DNA of 39,077 bases from positions 1 to 39,077 of the forward strand of contig NZ_MKRN01000199.1 in NCBI RefSeq assembly GCF_001896955.1, given 5' to 3'. Source of the DNA: Nitrobacter sp. 62-13 (GTDB lineage Bacteria; Pseudomonadota; Alphaproteobacteria; Rhizobiales; Xanthobacteraceae). Under the pieces are notes generated by a model. That model was given only the letters and a program-made list of their open reading frames with translations. It made no database searches and was not told the DNA's origin. This document shows positions 34,538-39,077 of this stretch, piece by piece; the first letter of the stretch is position 1, and each line of letters begins with the position of its first letter. The position numbers and the translations under genes are program-made.

Positions 34538-35641
34538 CTAGATTCCGGCCACTTTAACGACCAGATCCGCGAGCCGCTCCGCCGCGTCGAGGCGGCCCAC
34601 GGTGCGCGCTGCCGCCGCCATGGCCGCAAGCCGCGCCGGATCGTCGGCCAACGCGGACAGGTCGGCCGCAAGGCGCTCCGGCGTGAAGTCCGCCTGCACG
34701 ATGCGGATCGCGCCGCCGGCATCCGCCAGCACGCCGGCATTGGCGAACTGGTCCTGATCGAGCGCGCCGGGCAGCGGCACCAGGATCGAGGGGCGTCCGA
34801 TCGCGCCAAGCTCGGCCACCGTGCCCGCGCCAGAGCGGGAGACGATAATGTGGCTCGACGCCAGCCGCGCCGGCAGGTCGGCGAAGAACGGCGCCAGCTC
34901 GGCATTGATCCCGAGCCGATCATAAACCGCGCGGACCCGCGCCATGTCTTCGCCGCGCACCTGCTGGGTCAGCACCAGCCGCCGCCGCAGCGCGGCTTCG
35001 AGCTGCTCGATCGCCTCCGGCACGATGTCGCTCATGACGCGCGCGCCCTGGCTGCCGCCGACGACGAGTACGCGCAAGGGATCGTCCCGACCAGGCACGG
35101 CAAAGGGAGCGGCGGCGGCCGCGAGAATCGCCGGCCGCATCGGCGTGCCGGTCGTCGTGGTCTTGCCGATCAGCGAGGGCTCCTTGGCGAGCACGCCGGG
35201 CAGCGAGGTGGCGATGGCGCTGACACGGCGCGACAGGAAGCGGTTAGCGCGGCCCATCACCGCGTTGGCATCGTGGATCAGGGTCGGAATTCCGGCGAGC
35301 CGCGCCGCGAGCAGCGGCGGCAAGGTCGGATAGCCGCCGAAGCCGATCACGGCGGCGGGCTTCAACCGGTGCATCAGCTTGAACGCGACGGCGGCGCCGG
35401 CCGCAAGCGTCAGGCCGGTGCGCGCCAGCGCCAATGGCGAGCGGCCACGCACGGTCTCGCTCGGCACCACGTCGGTCATGTCCTTCGAGAACAGCCCGCT
35501 ATAGCGCAGCGCGCGCGAGTCCGTCACCAGCCGCACCCGCAGACCGCGCTTCATCAGCTCGACGCCGAGCGCCTCCGCTGGAAACAGGTGTCCCCCGGTG
35601 CCCCCGGCCGCGAGCAGGATGAGAGGTTGTTGTTCAGTCAC
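34538..35641 (-). CDS. murG: Lipid II synthase (UDP-GlcNAc:undecaprenyl-PP-MurNAc-peptide GlcNAc transferase)
   Basis: Membrane-associated GT28 enzyme that adds GlcNAc to lipid I. The N-terminal glycine-rich loop is LAAGGTGGHLFPAEALG, followed by AVIGFGGYPTLPPLLAARL, VVGGSQGARVMSDIVP, the donor motif ISRSGAGTVAELGAIGRPSI and LPGALDQDQFANA. The ORF track begins at 35698 with MAGTKPGHDD, which is translated repeat arm. A GTG at 35641, with GGGTGACG upstream, starts VTEQQPLILLAAGGTGG and gives 367 residues, the normal size, so I choose it. It stands between two ORF-less palindromic elements. Confidence 0.96.
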   Translation of the reverse strand: MTEQQPLILLAAGGTGGHLFPAEALGVELMKRGLRVRLVTDSRALRYSGLFSKDMTDVVPSETVRGRSPLALARTGLTLAAGAAVAFKLMHRLKPAAVIGFGGYPTLPPLLAARLAGIPTLIHDANAVMGRANRFLSRRVSAIATSLPGVLAKEPSLIGKTTTTGTPMRPAILAAAAAPFAVPGRDDPLRVLVVGGSQGARVMSDIVPEAIEQLEAALRRRLVLTQQVRGEDMARVRAVYDRLGINAELAPFFADLPARLASSHIIVSRSGAGTVAELGAIGRPSILVPLPGALDQDQFANAGVLADAGGAIRIVQADFTPERLAADLSALADDPARLAAMAAAARTVGRLDAAERLADLVVKVAGI

Positions 35642-35669
35642 AAGATTCGTCACCCGATCCCAATCACCA

Positions 35670-35743
35670 TCGTCATGGCCGGGCTTCGTCCCGGCCATCC
35701 ACGCCTTTTCCTATCACACGCTTGCAAAACGTGGATGCCCGGC
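35670..35743. mobile_element. Two-armed family A palindromic element without ORF
   Basis: The left arm 35670-35707 carries TCGTCATGGCCGGGCTTCGT and CCCGGCCATCCACGCCTT, near identical to the intact GIY-YIG element's end. After about 18 bases comes an inverted partial arm AAAACGTGGATGCCCGGCA. More repeat-like DNA with a GCCGTTCTTCGAACGGC hairpin continues to about 35815. Its left arm makes the false MurG N-terminus. Confidence 0.7.
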
Positions 35744-35821
35744 ACCACAGGGGCGGAGCAAAGGACGCCGTTCTTCGAACGGCTATGGCCGGGGCACGAG
35801 GGTCAGGCCGCGAACATCCAT

Positions 35822-36973
35822 CTACGCATAGCTCGCGGCGGCGGTCGCCTCGCTGATCGATTCCATTTCCGTGCGCGGCCTCTGCCGCGTCAGCGCCAGC
35901 ATCAGGCCGACGCCGTAAGCGAGCGAGACCATCGACGAGCCGCCATAGGAAATGAACGGCAGCGTCATGCCCTTGGCGGGGATCAGATGCAGGTTGACCG
36001 CCATGTTGATGGCGGCCTGCACGCCGAACATGATCGCGAGCCCGGATGCCGCAAAGCGCGAGAACAGATCCTCCGACGCATAGGCGCGCGACAGGGTGCG
36101 CATGACGATGAAGGTGAACAGCGCCAGCAGCGCCAGGCACATGATGATGCCGAATTCCTCGGCGCCGACCGCGAACACGAAATCGGTGTGACTGTCCGGA
36201 AGACTCCGCTTGGCGATGCCCTCGCCCGGACCGAGCCCGAACCAGCCGCCGTTGGCGAAAGCATCCATGGCGGTATCGACTTGGAATGTATCGCCGGAAG
36301 CCGGATCCATGAATCGCTGGATGCGGACGGCGACGTGAGGGACCAGCATATAGGCGGCGAACAATCCGGCGATCGCGGTGCCTGCGAGACCGAACACCCA
36401 GACGATGCGCATGCCGGCGATGAAAAACAGCGCACCCCACACCATCAGGATCAGCATGGTCTGGCCGAAGTCAGGCTCCATCACCAGCAGCGTGACCAGT
36501 CCCAGCAACAGCGTCAGCGCCATCGAGGTCGCCGGCATCTCGGGCTTGCGCGCGGATTCCGAAAAGAGCCACGCCGCCAGCACGACGAAAGCGGGCTTTG
36601 CGGATTCCGAGGCCTGGATGTTGACGCCAAGGATCGTAATCCAGCGTTTCGCGCCCTTGACCTCCGGGCCGAACGCGAGCGTGGCCACGATCAGCACGAT
36701 GCTGAGCCCGAACACGATCAGCGCCGAGCGGCGGATCTGGCGCGGCGACAGGAACGACACGCCGACCATCACGACGATCGACGGCACCAGAAACAGCACA
36801 TGGCGGTGAAAGAAATGAAACGGATCGAGCCCGATCCGGGTCGCGACCGAGGGGCTGGCCGCCAGCGACAGCACCACGCCGGTCAGCATCAGAAGGATCA
36901 TGGCCGCCAGCAACAACCGGTCCACGGTCCACCACCATTCCGAGAGCGGCGTACGTTGTTCACGTGAAATCAT
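35822..36973 (-). CDS. ftsW: Septal peptidoglycan polymerase FtsW
   Basis: SEDS-family glycosyltransferase that polymerises lipid II at the septum with its partner penicillin-binding protein. About ten membrane helices are seen. Motifs include FGPEVKGAKRWITI, QASESAKPAFVVLAAW, MEPDFGQTMLI, and the long periplasmic loop with SHTDFVFAVGAEEFG. The C-terminal part has PAKGMTLPFISYGGSSMV. The aspartate essential in SEDS proteins fits the KRWI / SHTDF region. Length (383) is normal. GCAGGA upstream supports the ATG. Gap to murD holds a palindromic element. Confidence 0.96.
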   Translation of the reverse strand: MISREQRTPLSEWWWTVDRLLLAAMILLMLTGVVLSLAASPSVATRIGLDPFHFFHRHVLFLVPSIVVMVGVSFLSPRQIRRSALIVFGLSIVLIVATLAFGPEVKGAKRWITILGVNIQASESAKPAFVVLAAWLFSESARKPEMPATSMALTLLLGLVTLLVMEPDFGQTMLILMVWGALFFIAGMRIVWVFGLAGTAIAGLFAAYMLVPHVAVRIQRFMDPASGDTFQVDTAMDAFANGGWFGLGPGEGIAKRSLPDSHTDFVFAVGAEEFGIIMCLALLALFTFIVMRTLSRAYASEDLFSRFAASGLAIMFGVQAAINMAVNLHLIPAKGMTLPFISYGGSSMVSLAYGVGLMLALTRQRPRTEMESISEATAAASYA

Positions 36974-37070
36974 GGCGGATCCTGCAGGCGGAGATCACGC
37001 CATTGGTCCCCGATCGTGATTACCGGGAGGTTAAGGAAACCGGACAAGTTTTCGGGAGCGACCATTCCGC

Positions 37071-37161
37071 TCGTCATGTCCACACGTGTTGCGGGCATCC
37101 ACGTCTTAGGAATTTGAGCGAAAAAAGGCGTGAATGGCCGGAATAAATCCGGCCATGCCGA
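37071..37161. mobile_element. Two-armed family A palindromic element without ORF (91 bp, both arms complete)
   Basis: Left arm 37071-37107 and right arm 37125-37161 are each exactly 37 bases and align in inverted orientation with the ends of the GIY-YIG element. The right arm is a good hairpin (ATGGCCGGA / TCCGGCCAT); the left has a changed stem (TCGTCATGTCCACACG). The spacer is 17 bases. This looks like a GIY-YIG element with the gene removed. Confidence 0.78.
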
Positions 37162-37173
37162 AAGTCGGTTCGG

Positions 37174-38574
37174 CTACGCCACCGGCTTGACGCCGGGCAG
37201 CGCCTGCACCAGTTCGCGGAAGCGGTCGCCCCGGACTTCGAAATTGCGGAACTGATCGAACGAGGCGCAGGCCGGCGACAGCAGCACCACGGCGTCCGCA
37301 AGGCCCGACGCCTCGGCATCGCGCGCGGCGACGGGCACCGCCGTTTCCAGCGTCCCGGTGATCTCGTACGGCACCTTGTCCTCAAGCGTGGCCGCGAAGT
37401 CCTGCGCCGCCTCCCCGATCAGATAGACCTTGCGGACGCGCGGGAACAATTCGGCAAGCGATGCGATGCCGCCGCTCTTCGGCTTGCCGCCGGCGATCCA
37501 GAAAATATCGGTGAAGGACGACAGCGCCTTTTCGGTCGCGTCGGCATTGGTGCCCTTGGAGTCGTTGACGAAGAGCACGTTGGCCTTGCGTCCGACCTGC
37601 TCCATGCGGTGCGCGAGGCCGGGAAAGCTGCGCAGGCCATCTTGCAGGATGTGCCTGGTCACGCCGAGCGCGAGCGCCGCCGCCGAGGCGCAGGCGGCGT
37701 TCTGCGCGTTGTGCCGTCCGCGCAGCGAGCCGATGCCGCCGATATCGGCTATCTCGCTGCGGGCGCCGCCCGACGCGCGAACGATCCTGCCATGATCGAC
37801 CCAGATGCCATCCGCGAGCGGCCGCTTCACCGAGACGCGCACCACGTCCTTGCCGGCCTGTTCGATGCGATCCGCGGCGGCGCGGCTCCAGATATCGTCG
37901 ACACCGATGACAGCCGTTCCTTGCGGCTGCACGCTTGCAACCAGCCTCTCCTTCACCGCCGCATAGTGCTCGATGGTGCCGTGGCGATCGAGATGATCGG
38001 GACTGACGTTGAGCAGGATGCCGACGGTCGGATCGAGCGAAGGCGTCAGGTCGATCTGATACGACGACATCTCGATGACATGCACGCGCCCCTTGCGCGG
38101 CGGCTCCAGCGACAGGATCGCGGTGCCGATGTTGCCGCCCATCTGCACATCGTGACCGGCCTCGCGCATCAGATGCGCGACCAGCGCCGTGGTGGTCGAC
38201 TTGCCGTTGGTGCCGGTAATGGCAACGAAGGGCGCGTCCGGCACATGACGACGCCGCTCGCGGCAGAACAGTTCGATGTCGCCGATCACCTCGACGCCGG
38301 CCTCGCGCGCCGCCAGCACGCTCCAGTGCGGCGTCGGATGAGTCAGCGGCACGCCGGGCGCAAGCACCAGCGCGGCGAAATTGGTCCACGCCACCGTGCG
38401 CAGGTCCGCGGTCATGAAGCCGGCCTGCGCCGCCTTCGCGAGATTGTCGGCGCTGTCGTCGCCTGCGATGACTTCCGCGCCGCCCGCCTTCAGCGCGTGA
38501 CAACTCGCAAGGCCGGAGCCGCCGAGGCCGAACACCGCGACCATCTTGCCGGCGAAGGAGGTGACGGGGATCAT
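37174..38574 (-). CDS. murD: UDP-N-acetylmuramoylalanine--D-glutamate ligase
   Basis: Adds D-Glu to UDP-MurNAc-L-Ala. The N-terminal Rossmann domain shows [18 protein letters not shown], the P-loop is [18 protein letters not shown] near 118-135, then [26 protein letters not shown], the linker GLAHRMEQV and [17 protein letters not shown]. Residues and length (466) are typical. The ATG at 38574 has AAGG nine bases upstream. A repeat region separates it from mraY, upstream in transcription. Confidence 0.97.
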   Translation of the reverse strand: MIPVTSFAGKMVAVFGLGGSGLASCHALKAGGAEVIAGDDSADNLAKAAQAGFMTADLRTVAWTNFAALVLAPGVPLTHPTPHWSVLAAREAGVEVIGDIELFCRERRRHVPDAPFVAITGTNGKSTTTALVAHLMREAGHDVQMGGNIGTAILSLEPPRKGRVHVIEMSSYQIDLTPSLDPTVGILLNVSPDHLDRHGTIEHYAAVKERLVASVQPQGTAVIGVDDIWSRAAADRIEQAGKDVVRVSVKRPLADGIWVDHGRIVRASGGARSEIADIGGIGSLRGRHNAQNAACASAAALALGVTRHILQDGLRSFPGLAHRMEQVGRKANVLFVNDSKGTNADATEKALSSFTDIFWIAGGKPKSGGIASLAELFPRVRKVYLIGEAAQDFAATLEDKVPYEITGTLETAVPVAARDAEASGLADAVVLLSPACASFDQFRNFEVRGDRFRELVQALPGVKPVA

Positions 38575-38618
38575 GGGAAGGCCTTACGCAGGGCGGGCCG
38601 TGACGAACTCTGAGTGTT

Positions 38619-38728
38619 GTCACCTTTCCCCTTGAGGGGGAGGTCGGCGCGCAGCGCCGCGAGGCGGGTATCTGTAAAAACAAGACACCCCCCTCCCCAG
38701 CCCTCCCCATCAAGGGGGGAGGGAGCAG
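38619..38728. repeat. G/C-run palindromic repeat between mraY and murD (family F)
   Basis: CCCCTTGAGGGGGAGG near 38628-38643 is answered by CCCTCCCCATCAAGGGGGGA near 38701-38720. A short hairpin GGCGCGCAGCGCC lies between. It looks like a further dispersed family of this genome group. No matching second copy was found in the window. Confidence 0.55.
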
Positions 38729-38782
38729 GAAGAGCAGCGCCGCGAGGGAATCCGGCAACGAGATGCGGCATATTCCAGACCG

Positions 38783-39077
38783 TCACCGCAGCTTCAACGT
38801 CGAAAGACCGGCCAGCGCCAGCATCACCGAGATGATCCAGAACCGGATCACGATCTGCGGCTCGGTCCAGCCGAGTTGCTCGAAGTGATGGTGGATCGGC
38901 GCCATCTTGAAGATGCGCTTTCCCGTCAGCTTGAACGACGCCACCTGCACGATCACCGACACCGCTTCCAGCACGAACAGGCCACCGATGACCGCCAGCA
39001 CGATCTCGTGCTTCACCGCGACCGCGATCGAGCCGAGCATGCCGCCGAGCGCCAGCGAACCGGTGTCGCCCATGAAG
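38783..39077 (-). CDS. mraY: Phospho-N-acetylmuramoyl-pentapeptide transferase, C-terminal part (runs off the right edge)
   Basis: The last 97 residues of MraY, which forms lipid I from UDP-MurNAc-pentapeptide and undecaprenyl phosphate. [15 protein letters not shown] carries a catalytic aspartate, [20 protein letters not shown] the conserved histidine motif of the active site, and [19 protein letters not shown] is the last membrane segment. The 5' portion lies outside the window. The TAA/TGA-free frame continues to base 39077. Confidence 0.96.
   Translation of the reverse strand, partial: FMGDTGSLALGGMLGSIAVAVKHEIVLAVIGGLFVLEAVSVIVQVASFKLTGKRIFKMAPIHHHFEQLGWTEPQIVIRFWIISVMLALAGLSTLKLR

Noticed and set aside
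32948-36967. A 1339-residue plus-strand ORF, the longest in the track
   Set aside because: It lies antisense to murC, murG and ftsW, which all carry full family motifs. The product is His/Arg/Asp-rich low-complexity text, typical of the antisense frame of GC-rich genes.

Overview
The window is a chromosomal stretch of a GC-rich alphaproteobacterium, most likely from the Bradyrhizobium / Rhodopseudomonas / Nitrobacter group (Nitrobacteraceae). This rests on the gene order mraY-murD-ftsW-murG-murC-murB-ddl-ftsQ-ftsA-ftsZ-lpxC-bamD-recN-ligA, a long 606-residue FtsZ, a heptose LPS-core gene set next to the division cluster, and many short intergenic palindromes whose translations (for example 'MAGLVPAIHV') are typical of these genomes. 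The genus cannot be fixed from sequence alone.

Layout. Positions 1-16,100 are mainly envelope polysaccharide genes: the start of murJ (lipid II flippase), an aminotransferase plus oxidoreductase pair that could make the 2,3-diamino sugar of this group's lipid A (GnnB/GnnA-like), manC, a UDP-glucuronate epimerase-like gene, a flippase-like membrane protein, a WbpM/CapD-type 4,6-dehydratase, then hldE, hldD, waaF, gmhA, gmhB, waaC and galE. Positions 16,200-18,800 hold an MsbA-like ABC exporter and a fumarylacetoacetate-hydrolase-family enzyme. From 18,900 to the right edge everything real is on the minus strand: ligA, recN, bamD, lpxC, ftsZ, ftsA, ftsQ, ddl, murB, murC, murG, ftsW, murD and the 3' end of mraY (the division and cell wall cluster, read from right to left).

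How the genes work together. mraY, murD, murC, murB, murG and ddl make lipid II, murJ flips it, and ftsW/Q/A/Z place and use it at the septum. lpxC commits UDP-GlcNAc derivatives to lipid A, hldE/gmhA/gmhB/hldD make ADP-heptose, waaC/waaF add it to the core, the MsbA-like protein exports lipid A-core, and bamD serves outer-membrane protein assembly.

The least ordinary part is the intergenic DNA. Two gene gaps hold a small GIY-YIG nuclease ORF lying exactly between two inverted copies of a hairpin: one intact (murC-murB gap, perfect 37-bp inverted ends) and one decayed by frameshift (recN-ligA gap, a different hairpin family). Several ORF-less elements of about 91-93 bp have the same design of arm, short spacer and inverted arm. 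This looks like a REPIN-like system in which a GIY-YIG nuclease may play the part of the mobilising enzyme. At least five further palindromic repeat families occur. Some of these repeats run into gene starts and create false N-terminal extensions in the ORF track for ligA, bamD, murG and the nuclease.
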